The notes under the pieces are model-generated. The model had not been told where the DNA came from. It did not search any database and saw only the letters and a program-made list of their open reading frames with translations. A program made the translations under genes and the position numbers. Positions 36,850 to 45,378 of a stretch of DNA of 64,000 bases are shown here, piece after piece. Origin of the DNA: Mesorhizobium sp. WSM3859 (GTDB lineage: Bacteria > Pseudomonadota > Alphaproteobacteria > Rhizobiales > Rhizobiaceae). The stretch's first letter is position 1, and each line of letters opens with the position of its first letter. The stretch spans positions 186,001-250,000 of the forward strand of contig NZ_NSGG01000004.1 of NCBI RefSeq assembly GCF_002295065.1. Reading direction: 5' to 3'.

Positions 36850-38088
36850 TCAGAGGCCGCTGTTTTCGGCGGCGGTCTTGAGCGCGTCTTCCGGCGTCGT
36901 CTGGCCGAGCAGCGATTCCTGGATGGCCTGCTGCAGAGCGGTCGACAGCTGCTGGTATTTTGGCGTGGTCGGGCGCGGATACATCGCGGCGAGGCCGAGC
37001 TTGGCGGTGGCGATCAGCTCTTCCTGGCCCTTGGTGACGGCCGGGTCGTCATAGGACGAAGCCCAGATCGGCAGCGAGAGCTTGGCATACTGGTTCTGCG
37101 TCGCCTGCGAGGTCATGAACTCGATGTATTTCCAGGCCTCGTCCGGATGCTTCGAGACAGCGGTGACGCCGAGACCCATCGAGCCGTTGACGGCCGAGAC
37201 CTCGCTGGTGCCGGCAACGCCCGGCGCGGGCACGACGCCCACCTTGCCGGCGACCTTGGAGTCCTTCGGATCGTTGGCCATGTTGTACATGTAGGTCCAG
37301 TTCAGCGCGAAGGCGGCGTCACCGTTCTCGAACACCTTGCGGACGTCCTCTTCGAGGAATTCCTTGGAGTTCGGATTGGTAAGGCCGGACTTGTAGCTAT
37401 CGACCATGTATTTCAGCGCCGATGCGCCGCCGCCATTCTGGAAGTCCGGCTTGCCGTCCTTGAGGAAATCGCCGCCATAGGCGCTGACCAGCGTGGTGTA
37501 GTCGCAGATCACAGCTTCGGCCTGTGCCCAGCTCCAGGCGATCGGCGTCTTCAGCAAGCCCTTGTCCTGGATGATCTTGGCCTGCTCACCAAGCTCTTCC
37601 CAGGTCTTCGGCGGCGCCTTGATGCCGGCCTTTTCGAGGATTTCCTTGTTGTAGAACAGGTATTTGGTGTCGAGGATCCACGGCATCCCGTAGTACTTGC
37701 CGTCATATTGCACCGTGGTCCAGGCGCCGGGCAGCACGCCCTTCTTCATGTCGTCGGTGATTTTCGACGAGACGTCGACCAGCACCTTGTTGGTGGCGTA
37801 TTCGGCCGGCCAGATGACGTCGAACAGCACCACGTCGTAGCCGCCGCCCGACCCTTGAGCGAGCACGGTCTTGTCGTGCAGGCCTTCATAGGGGACGAAT
37901 TCGAGGTTCACCTTGATGTCCGGATTGGCCTTGGTGAAGGCCTCGGTCATGGAGCGGACGTCGGCCTCGCTATAGGCGGCCTGGGCCATGAAGAGCGCAT
38001 TCAGCGTGGTTTCGGCGAAGGCGTGCGGGACGAAGAGTCCGCCGACGAACACCGCGCCCAGAAGTGTCTTACCGATCGATTTCAGCAT
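36850..38088 (-). CDS. Sugar ABC transporter substrate-binding protein
   Basis: Periplasmic binding protein of 412 residues, first gene of the operon. Signal peptide M-L-K-S-I-G-K-T-L-L-G-A-V-F-V-G-G-L-F with cleavage after A-F-A. The mature protein begins E-T-T-L-N-A-L-F-M and has the family 1 extracellular-binding layout (V-N-L-E-F-V-P-Y-E-G, D-V-V-L-F-D-V-I-W). I use the ATG with GGGAGAAAG upstream rather than the longer frame that runs across the operator. It binds a carbohydrate of unknown type. Confidence 0.92.
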   Translation of the reverse strand: MLKSIGKTLLGAVFVGGLFVPHAFAETTLNALFMAQAAYSEADVRSMTEAFTKANPDIKVNLEFVPYEGLHDKTVLAQGSGGGYDVVLFDVIWPAEYATNKVLVDVSSKITDDMKKGVLPGAWTTVQYDGKYYGMPWILDTKYLFYNKEILEKAGIKAPPKTWEELGEQAKIIQDKGLLKTPIAWSWAQAEAVICDYTTLVSAYGGDFLKDGKPDFQNGGGASALKYMVDSYKSGLTNPNSKEFLEEDVRKVFENGDAAFALNWTYMYNMANDPKDSKVAGKVGVVPAPGVAGTSEVSAVNGSMGLGVTAVSKHPDEAWKYIEFMTSQATQNQYAKLSLPIWASSYDDPAVTKGQEELIATAKLGLAAMYPRPTTPKYQQLSTALQQAIQESLLGQTTPEDALKTAAENSGL

Positions 38089-38209
38089 TTGTCTTTCTCC
38101 CATTTTCGACGGCTGCGAGTGGGCGGCAGAGGCTTGTGCCGCTTCCTCGAATTCCCAATCGCGTGTGACCAGATCTGCCGGGCTTGTTTTCAAATCGCCC
38201 GTTCTCACC

Positions 38210-38234
38210 ATTAAGTCAATTCGCTTGACTTAAT
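38210..38234. promoter_or_regulatory. Perfect palindromic operator between binding-protein and ROK genes
   Basis: ATTAAGTCAA and TTGACTTAAT, perfect 10-base arms with a 5-base spacer, in the divergent intergenic region. The right arm also supplies a TTGACT -35 for the ROK gene, with TTTAAT 18 bases downstream (38249-38254). The probable binding site of the ROK repressor for both directions. Confidence 0.75.
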
Positions 38235-38276
38235 TAGTCGATCAATCCTTTAATGGAGTCAAGAGGGGAAACGACG

Positions 38277-39479
38277 GTGCACGACATCAACCCGATCCGG
38301 GCCAAGAGCGGTACCAACCAGGAAGGTACCAGCGCGCACAACCGCCGCGTCATGATCGAGGCGCTGCGGCTCAATGGTGCGCTGTCACGCGCCGACCTGG
38401 CGCGGGCGACGCAGCTGACCAAGCAGGCGGTTTCCAACATCATCGAGGATCTGGAGCGGGACGGCCTGGTCGTGGCCCTGGATGCGGTGCGCAAGGGCAG
38501 GGGTCAGCCTTTCACGCCCTATCGGCTGGTGCCCGAAGGCGCTTTTGCCATTGGACTGCAGATCGACCGGCATTTGGCGCGGGTGGTGGTGGTCGACCTG
38601 GTCGGCAGCGTGATGGCGCGCGCCGAGGCCAACCTGCCGCTCGATGAACCGTCTCCTGGGGTCCAGACCATCCTCGGCCTCATCGCGGATGTCAGGCGCG
38701 AGCTGGCCGGCATTTCGGCGCAGTCCGAATGGCGCCTGGTCGGCCTTGGCGTCGCCATGCCGGGGCCGTTCGGTCTGAAGGAATCCGACGACAAATGGAT
38801 GATGCCCGCCTGGCAGCAATTCCCGCTGCTGGAGACGCTTGCCGCCGGCACCGGACTGAATGTCGGGCTGCAGAACGACGCGGCGGCCTGCGCGACGGCG
38901 GAGCGCATCGTCGGCGCCGCGCATGGCGTCGATCACGCGGTCTGCCTTTATGTCGGCTACGGCATCGCCGCCGGGCTGATCCTGAATGGCGAGCTTTACA
39001 ATGGCGGCAGCGGCAATGCCGGCGAGATCGGCAGGGCGTTGCTGTCGCCGGCAGGGCCCGGCTCGACGCCGCTCGAGCACCGTGCCTCGCTCGCCTCGCT
39101 CTACCAGCATCTCGGCCTCGATCCCGCCGAGAGGGGGCTTTACGAGAAGCTCGGCGCGCTGGCGCTAGCGCAGGACCTCCGGGTCTTGGGTTGGGTCGAA
39201 AGAGCCGCGTCCGACCTGCGCTGGAGCGTGCATCTGATCGAGACGATCTTCGATCCGCAGACCGTCATCCTCACCAGCAGCGCGCCCGAGGCGCTGGCCC
39301 GGCTCCTGCTTCAGGCCATGCATCCGCTGCTGCCGTCGATCGCGGACCGGCCCGACCGCCGCCTGCCGCGGCTGCAGCTCGGCACCACCGATCCCTGGGC
39401 GATAGCGGTTGGCGCCGCGGCCGAACCGATCAGCCGGGCCTTCGATCCGCGTTTCTCCGCAATCCTGAAGGCCAGATAG
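38277..39479 (+). CDS. ROK-family transcriptional repressor (NagC/XylR type)
   Basis: ROK protein of about 400 residues: N-terminal winged HTH (L-S-R-A-D-L-A-R-A-T-Q-L-T-K-Q-A-V-S-N-I-I) and a sugar-kinase-like domain (G-V-A-M-P-G-P-F-G, then N-D-A-A-A-C-A-T-A-E). The usual zinc-cysteine motif of ROK kinases is not obvious, as in pure repressors. I choose the GTG preceded by AGAGGGGA; the in-frame ATG at 38253 overlaps the predicted -10 box. It is divergent from the sugar transporter operon and very likely represses it until the sugar binds. Confidence 0.87.
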   Translation: MHDINPIRAKSGTNQEGTSAHNRRVMIEALRLNGALSRADLARATQLTKQAVSNIIEDLERDGLVVALDAVRKGRGQPFTPYRLVPEGAFAIGLQIDRHLARVVVVDLVGSVMARAEANLPLDEPSPGVQTILGLIADVRRELAGISAQSEWRLVGLGVAMPGPFGLKESDDKWMMPAWQQFPLLETLAAGTGLNVGLQNDAAACATAERIVGAAHGVDHAVCLYVGYGIAAGLILNGELYNGGSGNAGEIGRALLSPAGPGSTPLEHRASLASLYQHLGLDPAERGLYEKLGALALAQDLRVLGWVERAASDLRWSVHLIETIFDPQTVILTSSAPEALARLLLQAMHPLLPSIADRPDRRLPRLQLGTTDPWAIAVGAAAEPISRAFDPRFSAILKAR

Positions 39480-39491
39480 AACGCCTGGCGA

Positions 39492-40352
39492 TCAGCCGGT
39501 TGCCTGCTCCATGCAGGCGGCGAAAGCCGAGTCGATAATGGCGAGCTTGACCGCCTGCGCGGTGAGGTATTCGCCGTAGAATTCCTTCGAGATCCACATG
39601 ACGGAATGACCGCGCTGCCCGAGCCACCCGACGCTGCCGAGCACCTCGGCGTCGCGCAGCTTGCGCGCAAGGTGGGTACGCGACAGCTTCAGCCGTCTGG
39701 AGAAGTCGCCGATCGACAGCACGCCGGTCGGGATGCGCTCCTGACCGGCATTTTGCGGGTCGACGCCGGCGATCAGCCAATCCATGACCACGCCGCCATT
39801 GTTGAGCCATGTGAACAGCGAAAAAGTCTGTTGCGGCTCCCGCATCACCGGCACCGAGGAGATCAGCCCGTCCGCGATCAGCGGCTGCAACCGCGCCAGC
39901 ATTTGCGGCCGTGCCTGAAATGTTTCCAGCCGGCTCCCGCCGTCAAGAGCATCAAGCGTGCTCAGATGCATGTGAATCCAGCCGATCAACGGCTCCAGGG
40001 TTATGGCGGGCAGGTGCAAGGGGCGAATGCGGCCGTCGTCGGCCATCGGCCCGACTTCGATGAAATCATAGTGCCGCATTTCCTTGATGAAGGCATGGGC
40101 GGTGTTGCGGCTTGCCACAGCATGCTGAACGGTGACGTCGACAAAACGCGCGGCGGTCAGTTCCTTCCGGTAGTAATCCCTGCGGAAATGCAGAGCAAGA
40201 CCGATATGCGCCATCAACCAGCGCTGCTGGGTGGCAAAGACCGAGGACGCGCGTGGGTTTCCTTCATAGGCCTGCTGCATCGCCCGGGCCTGTGCCTGGA
40301 CGGCGGCATTCAGCGCCGGATGACCGACAATGTCTTCGAAGTTCAGCGCCAT
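39492..40352 (-). CDS. Predicted HTH regulator, tandem paralogue A
   Basis: Protein of 286 residues with no family name I can assign. Strongly similar along its length to the next minus-strand gene, including F-A-T-Q-Q-R-W-L-(M/L)-A-H-(I/V)-G-L-A-L-H-F-R-R-D and a C-terminal segment F-S-R-R-L-K-L-S-R-T-H-L-A-R-K-L-R-D-A with the spacing of a winged helix-turn-helix. The start is the ATG that matches its paralogue's start; a TTG further upstream is possible. Lies 12 bases from the convergent ROK gene's stop. Confidence 0.68.
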   Translation of the reverse strand: MALNFEDIVGHPALNAAVQAQARAMQQAYEGNPRASSVFATQQRWLMAHIGLALHFRRDYYRKELTAARFVDVTVQHAVASRNTAHAFIKEMRHYDFIEVGPMADDGRIRPLHLPAITLEPLIGWIHMHLSTLDALDGGSRLETFQARPQMLARLQPLIADGLISSVPVMREPQQTFSLFTWLNNGGVVMDWLIAGVDPQNAGQERIPTGVLSIGDFSRRLKLSRTHLARKLRDAEVLGSVGWLGQRGHSVMWISKEFYGEYLTAQAVKLAIIDSAFAACMEQATG

Positions 40353-40471
40353 CCCCCCAGACTCGGCCAAATATCGCAATATGCGGATGCGGATAGCAGT
40401 TTTGGCCGGCGCCTGCCAGCGCAACCAGCGGTATTTGTCGGCTGGATCCGAGAAGCGACCGTTTGCGCCGG

Positions 40472-41338
40472 TCAGCTCTCGTCCGCCTGGGACAAACTAC
40501 CCTCGAACGCCAGGTCGACGACGGCGAGCTTGGACGTCTGCACCGCCATGTACTCGTCGAAGAACTGGCGTGAAACCCACATGACGGAATGGCCGCGCTG
40601 GCCGACCCAGCCGATGCTGCCAAGCGCCTCGCCATCGTTGAGTTTCCGCGCCAGATGGGTGCGCGACAGCTTCAGCCAGTGCGCGAATTCACTGACCGAG
40701 ATGACGCTGGTCGGTATCCTGTCGAGATGAACGTCCTCCGGATCGATACCGGACATCAGCCAGTCCATGACGATGCCGCCATTGTTCAGCCAGATAAACA
40801 ACGAGAAAGTCCGCCCAGGCTCCCGCACGCCCTCGCTGGCCAGCAGTCCGTCGGCGATGAGCGGCTGCAGCCTGGACAGCATCCCGGGTCGATCGAGGAA
40901 GGTCGTCAGCCGGTTTCCGCCGTCTATGCGGTCGAGCGTCCTCAGATGCGCGTGGATCCAGCCGGTGAAGGTCTCGATGGTGCCCTCGGTGACCCGCATG
41001 GGGTGGGCGCGGCCGTCACCGCTGGCCGAAATATACTCGGCAATGTTGTAGCGCAGCATCTCCTTGACGAAGGCCTCGGCCGTGTTGCGGCTGGCCACGG
41101 AATTGCGGCGCACGACCTCGATGAACCGCGCCATCGTCATTTCGGTACGGCGATCGTTCGGATCGCGCCGGAAATGCAGAGCCAGGCCGACATGAGCGAG
41201 CAGCCAGCGCTGCTGGGTGGCGAAGACGGCGGCCAGCCGCGGGGTCGTTTCGTAGACATGGATGAGCGCGCGCGACTGTTCCTGCACACTGCGAAGCGCT
41301 GCCGGATGACGGACGATCTCTGCGGCACTCAGCGGCAT
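40472..41338 (-). CDS. Predicted HTH regulator, tandem paralogue B
   Basis: Protein of 288 residues, paralogue of the neighbouring gene, upstream in the same orientation. Shared blocks: I-V-R-H-P-A near residue 8, the Q-Q-R-W block near 45, I-A-D-G-L near 160, L-N-N-G-G-I-V-M-D-W-L near 185, and an HTH-like L-K-L-S-R-T-H-L-A-R-K-L near 225. No membrane segment or signal peptide. Start ATG has AGGA a few bases before it. A tandem duplication of a DNA-binding regulator is the simplest reading; the targets are unknown. Confidence 0.7.
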   Translation of the reverse strand: MPLSAAEIVRHPAALRSVQEQSRALIHVYETTPRLAAVFATQQRWLLAHVGLALHFRRDPNDRRTEMTMARFIEVVRRNSVASRNTAEAFVKEMLRYNIAEYISASGDGRAHPMRVTEGTIETFTGWIHAHLRTLDRIDGGNRLTTFLDRPGMLSRLQPLIADGLLASEGVREPGRTFSLFIWLNNGGIVMDWLMSGIDPEDVHLDRIPTSVISVSEFAHWLKLSRTHLARKLNDGEALGSIGWVGQRGHSVMWVSRQFFDEYMAVQTSKLAVVDLAFEGSLSQADES

Positions 41339-41860
41339 TTCCTGCGGTACTCCATGCGATTCCACGCAACGACAAATGAAGATTCCCAATCTTCGCCGGT
41401 TGTGTCCAGTTGCCTATTGGAACAACGAACGATCAAGCGGTGCGTTTGTTGCTAACTCTTTGCATCGGTTCGGGAAACCCGTCCCAATAATAGTCCGGCC
41501 CGCAGCCTGCGTTGAATTGACGAGTCCCGTCGAGCAGGCATAGGTTCCGCGCCATCGGGGCTGGGGGGAGCGCTTTCCCGGGAAAGAAGAAACAAGGACA
41601 GGGTCTGGCGCCCGATGCGCGGCATCGGCGGTGGCAACGCTTTGCGCCGAGGATCCCCGCTTCGACAAGGCCGCGTTCTGCCGAGCCATGGGCATGGTCT
41701 CCACCGTCTCCTGGCCTCGGCTGAGCAGGGCGCCGGCAGGTGATGGGCGCCAGCGGGTAATCGAAGGTGAACTGAGGTTCTCGTGTGGACTTTGCAGCGT
41801 GGAAGCGGCTACCTATCCTGATGCCTTGACGCCGTTTGCCGAGGCCGCCCGGGTGAAAAG
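41339..41860. other. Intergenic region with one weak small frame
   Basis: About 520 bases without a convincing gene. On the minus strand a 40-residue frame (41433-41555), rich in aromatic residues and starting M-A-R-N-L-C-L-L-D-G, could encode a small peptide, but it has no clear ribosome-binding site and mixed third-position use. The rest shows nothing I recognise. Confidence 0.35.
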
Positions 41861-42694
41861 ATGCCGAGAACAATCCGGACACTGACCGCCAGCGAAGTGG
41901 AAACGCTCGTCGACTGGGCGGCTGGAGAGGGCTGGAACCCAGGCATCGGCGACGCTGCGGCGTTCAGGACAGCCGATCCGGACAGTTTCATCGGCGCATT
42001 CGTCGACGGAGAGATGGTGGCCGGCATTTCGGCCGTCGCATACGGCCCGGGCTTCGGCTTCATCGGTCTCTATATCTGCCGGTCCGACCGGCGGGGCGAA
42101 GGCCATGGCAAGGCGGTCTGGGATGCCGGCATGGCACGCCTCGGCAACCGCATCATCGGTCTCGACGGGGTGGCCGAGCAGCGGGCCAACTACCAGCGCA
42201 TGGGCTTCGTGCCCGTCTACGAGACCGTGCGCTACAGCGGCCGCCCCGCCGGATTGCCGGGGGGTGGCGACATACGGCCGGTGGCGGCCGGCGACATGGC
42301 CGGGATACTTGCCTATGACCACCAGTGTTTCCCGGCGCCGCGGGAAGCCTTCCTCCGGGAGTGGCTGCGGCAGCCCCGGATTGCACTGCTCTGTGGCGGA
42401 TCGGCCGGCATTGCCGGCTACGGCGCGGCCCGCCGATGCCGGGAAGGTTTCAAGGTCGGGCCGCTGTTCGCCGACAGGACGGACCTTGCCCTGGCGTTGC
42501 TGGCGGACCTCAAGGGTCGGATCGGCAACGAGGCATTGCATATCGACGTGCCGGCCAGCCAGGTTCAATTCACCGCCGTGCTTCAGGCTGCCGGCATGAC
42601 GCCGGGCTTTGCGACGACACGCATGTACAAGGGCGGCAAACCCGGCAACGTGCCGTCGACGGTTTTCGGCATCACGACGCTCGAGCTGGGATGA
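41861..42694 (+). CDS. Two-domain GNAT acetyltransferase
   Basis: Acetyltransferase of 277 residues with two GNAT-like halves. The N-terminal half carries the acetyl-CoA loop in I-C-R-S-D-R-R-G-E-G-H-G-K-A-V-W (residues about 70-85) and the N-Y-Q-R-M-G-F motif near 122. The C-terminal half (about 145-275) is like the YitH/acetyltransf-18 type and lacks a clear second loop. Substrate unknown. No operon partner is evident; a short-chain dehydrogenase gene follows about 125 bases later. Confidence 0.82.
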   Translation: MPRTIRTLTASEVETLVDWAAGEGWNPGIGDAAAFRTADPDSFIGAFVDGEMVAGISAVAYGPGFGFIGLYICRSDRRGEGHGKAVWDAGMARLGNRIIGLDGVAEQRANYQRMGFVPVYETVRYSGRPAGLPGGGDIRPVAAGDMAGILAYDHQCFPAPREAFLREWLRQPRIALLCGGSAGIAGYGAARRCREGFKVGPLFADRTDLALALLADLKGRIGNEALHIDVPASQVQFTAVLQAAGMTPGFATTRMYKGGKPGNVPSTVFGITTLELG

Positions 42695-42819
42695 TCGGGG
42701 AGCAGCGGAACTGCTGCAGTCATTGTTTTACCTGGCTGGTCCATGCGACAGGGCCCCATGACGTGATTTAGGGACATGGTTTGCCTTTGCCGGGCGCTGC
42801 GTGGCGTGGAGGTTGTCGA

Positions 42820-43590
42820 ATGGCTGGCAGGACGGTTCTGATCGCCGGTGGCGCCGGGGGGATGGGTCTTGCGACCGGACTGCGCCTCGCGGCCGACGGC
42901 GAGCGGATCGCGCTCGCAGACCTTCCCGGCCCCAAGCTCGACGCAGCCGTGGCCAAGATTGCCGCGACCGGAGCGGATGCGGTCGGCTTGCCGCTCGACA
43001 TCCGCTCCGTCGCTGCCTGCCGCGACGTGGTGGCCAAGGCCAAGGACTGGGGCGGCGCCATAGACATCCTCGTCAACGCCGCCGGTGTCTGGCTCGAGGG
43101 GCCGGCGAGCGGGGTCGAGGAAGATCAGTGGGACCTTGTGCTGGACGTCAATCTCAAGGGCGCGTTCTTCCTGATCTCGGCGGCTGTCCCACATCTGTCG
43201 GCGGCGCAAGGCGTGATCGTCAACATTGCGTCCGACGCCGGCCTTGTTGGCAACAATGGGGCGGCCGTCTATTGCGCCTCGAAGGGCGGGCTGGTTCTGC
43301 TGACCAAGGCTCTCGCGCTGGAACTCGCCCCGCAAGGCATCAGGGTCAATGCCGTTTGCCCCGGCGATACGGCAACGCCGATGATCGAATACCAGGCCAG
43401 GACCTATGGTAGGGACGATCCCGACGGCTACAAGCGCCGGCTTCTCGGGCACTATCCGCAGGGGGACAAAGCAAGGTTCATTCAGGTGGAAGAGATCGCA
43501 TCCTTCATCCACTATCTCTGCCAGCCGGGCGCGGCGCCGATCACCGGGGCCGCGCTTTCGATCGATTTCGGCGTCAGCGCCGGCTATTGA
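42820..43590 (+). CDS. Short-chain dehydrogenase/reductase (SDR)
   Basis: Classical SDR of 256 residues: nucleotide loop A-G-G-A-G-G-M-G, N-A-A-G-V-W, active-site Ser in N-I-A-S-D-A-G and Y-C-A-S-K catalytic pair. C-terminal region ends with a V-S-A-G-Y tail. It starts at the ATG after GGAGG, and the longer TTG frame is rejected. It is followed 74 bases later by a second SDR; the two probably act in one pathway on an unknown alcohol or ketone. Confidence 0.88.
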   Translation: MAGRTVLIAGGAGGMGLATGLRLAADGERIALADLPGPKLDAAVAKIAATGADAVGLPLDIRSVAACRDVVAKAKDWGGAIDILVNAAGVWLEGPASGVEEDQWDLVLDVNLKGAFFLISAAVPHLSAAQGVIVNIASDAGLVGNNGAAVYCASKGGLVLLTKALALELAPQGIRVNAVCPGDTATPMIEYQARTYGRDDPDGYKRRLLGHYPQGDKARFIQVEEIASFIHYLCQPGAAPITGAALSIDFGVSAGY

Positions 43591-43664
43591 AAAAAGCCTG
43601 GGCGGTTTCATCCTGGGTATGATTGCCCGCGTCGGCATGCCGGCATTCCAATCGTGGAGAGGAA

Positions 43665-44426
43665 ATGATCGTGTTCCGCAAGTCTCGCAGGGCGCTGGTG
43701 ACCGGCGCGGGCGCCGCCGATGGCATCGGCGTAGCGGTCGCGCGTGCGCTGGGCGAGGCCGGCCTTTCGGTCGTCATCACCGCTTCGTCCGCGCGCGTCG
43801 AGCAGCGGGCAGGGGAACTGCTGGCGGAAGGGCTCGATGTCCGCGCCGTTGTGGCCGACCTGACGCTTTCGGACGATGTCGAGCGCTTGTGCTCGCAGGC
43901 CGGCGAAATCGACGTCCTCGTCAACAATGCCGGGATGGGGACTATCGGCCAGCCGGCGTTGCAGCGGCGGTTTCTCGACCTCAGCGAAAGCGACTGGGAC
44001 CGCGGCATCGACGTCAGCCTGAAGACTGCGTTCCTGAGCACACGCGGATTCCTGGCCGGCATGGTGCAACGCGGCCACGGGCGCGTCGTCAACATGGCTT
44101 CGGTGACGGGGCCTTATGTATCCAATGAGGGCGAGGCCGCCTATTCCGCGGCCAAGGCCGGCATGATCGGGCTGACGCACGCGCTCGCCCTGGAGGTTGG
44201 CCGCAGCGGCGTCACCGTCAATGCCGTGGCGCCGGGCTGGATCGCGACCGGAGCCTCGACGCCGGAGGAACTCGCCGCTGCCCGCAACACGCCGCTCGGG
44301 CGCGCGGGCAGTCCCGGGGAGGTCGCGGCCGCCGTGTTGTTTCTGGCGTCCGACGGAGCCAGCTATGTCAACGGCGCCGTTCTCGTCGTCGATGGCGGCA
44401 ACATCCTGCAGGAGCGCAAGGGATGA
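43665..44426 (+). CDS. Short-chain dehydrogenase/reductase, FabG-like
   Basis: Classical SDR of 253 residues. G-A-G-A-A-D-G-I-G nucleotide loop, N-N-A-G-M-G, Ser in M-A-S-V-T-G and Y-S-A-A-K catalytic pair, ending with the common V-D-G-G tail (V-L-V-V-D-G-G-N-I-L-Q-E-R-K-G). GAGAGGAA precedes the chosen ATG. A 57-base segment from its 3' end (44367-44423) is repeated with four silent differences at 48041-48097 in a broken gene, so a second copy of such a gene once existed nearby. Confidence 0.88.
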   Translation: MIVFRKSRRALVTGAGAADGIGVAVARALGEAGLSVVITASSARVEQRAGELLAEGLDVRAVVADLTLSDDVERLCSQAGEIDVLVNNAGMGTIGQPALQRRFLDLSESDWDRGIDVSLKTAFLSTRGFLAGMVQRGHGRVVNMASVTGPYVSNEGEAAYSAAKAGMIGLTHALALEVGRSGVTVNAVAPGWIATGASTPEELAAARNTPLGRAGSPGEVAAAVLFLASDGASYVNGAVLVVDGGNILQERKG

Positions 44427-44494
44427 GCGCGAAAGCCAGAAATGTCGGGGAATGGTAGCGGGGGTCGATGTCCTTTGGGCAAACCAATGCCGTC

Positions 44495-45310
44495 TCAGAT
44501 GGGCAGGCCGAGTTGCTTTCGAAGGCTCTTGTCGAACGCTGACGCGGGAACGAAACGACGCAGGAGGCTGACCTGGCGGGCCGTTTTTCCCGCCGCATAG
44601 CGCCGCTTTGGAGTTGGATCGGTCGCGGCCGCCAAGACGGTGCTGGCCACCACTTCGGGCGTGTCGCCTTCTTCCATAGCCTTTCGCACGACTATAGTCA
44701 TGCCGGCGCGCGCGGCGTCATAGATATCGAGCAACTGGTCGGGCCTGGCGAGATTGTCTTCGAACGAGGTCCGGGTATAGGCCGGCTCGACCAAAGCGAC
44801 GCGAATTCCGAACGGCCGCAGTTCGTGGTCCAGCGATTCGGAATAACCTTCAATGGCATGTTTGGTCGACGAGTAAAGCGCGAAATAGGGAGCCGGGATG
44901 AACCCCTGCACCGAGCTCAAGTTGACGATTCTGCCCTTTCCTTGCCGCCGCATTGTCGGCAGCACAGCGTTGATCATCCGGATGATGCCGAAGACGTTCA
45001 CGTCGAACAGAGCCTGGGCCTGCGCGGTCGAGGATTCCTCCGCGCCGCCAAGCAGGCCCATGCCGGCATTGTTGACAAGCAGGTCGATGCGCCCCGCCTG
45101 GGCCAGCACTTCGTCGACCAGCTTCGCCACCGACGCGTCGTCGGTCACGTCGCAGGTCAGCATGGTAATGCCATCGGATTTTTTGGAGACCGCGCGACGG
45201 CTGGTTCCGAACACGCGAAAGCCCGCGTTCTGCAGGGCCTTGGCCGTCACGCGCCCGATGCCGGAAGATGCCCCTGTGACGACGGCGACACCAGGATTGG
45301 TCTTGTTCAT
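44495..45310 (-). CDS. Short-chain dehydrogenase/reductase
   Basis: SDR of 271 residues with G-A-S-S-G-I-G, N-N-A-G-M-G, S-S-V-Q-G and Y-S-S-T-K catalytic pair, resembling the broad oxidoreductase group that includes retinol-dehydrogenase-like enzymes. An alternative GTG at 45382 overlaps the ketosynthase stop but adds 24 unconserved residues. Lies immediately downstream of the FabF-like gene in the same direction, so both may work in a small fatty-acyl or polyketide modification pathway. Confidence 0.86.
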   Translation of the reverse strand: MNKTNPGVAVVTGASSGIGRVTAKALQNAGFRVFGTSRRAVSKKSDGITMLTCDVTDDASVAKLVDEVLAQAGRIDLLVNNAGMGLLGGAEESSTAQAQALFDVNVFGIIRMINAVLPTMRRQGKGRIVNLSSVQGFIPAPYFALYSSTKHAIEGYSESLDHELRPFGIRVALVEPAYTRTSFEDNLARPDQLLDIYDAARAGMTIVVRKAMEEGDTPEVVASTVLAAATDPTPKRRYAAGKTARQVSLLRRFVPASAFDKSLRKQLGLPI

Positions 45311-45378
45311 GGAGATCACTTTCTCTGGGTGAGCATGGGGTTGGGAGAAACCCGAAAAGGTTGGGAACAAAGCGTTGG

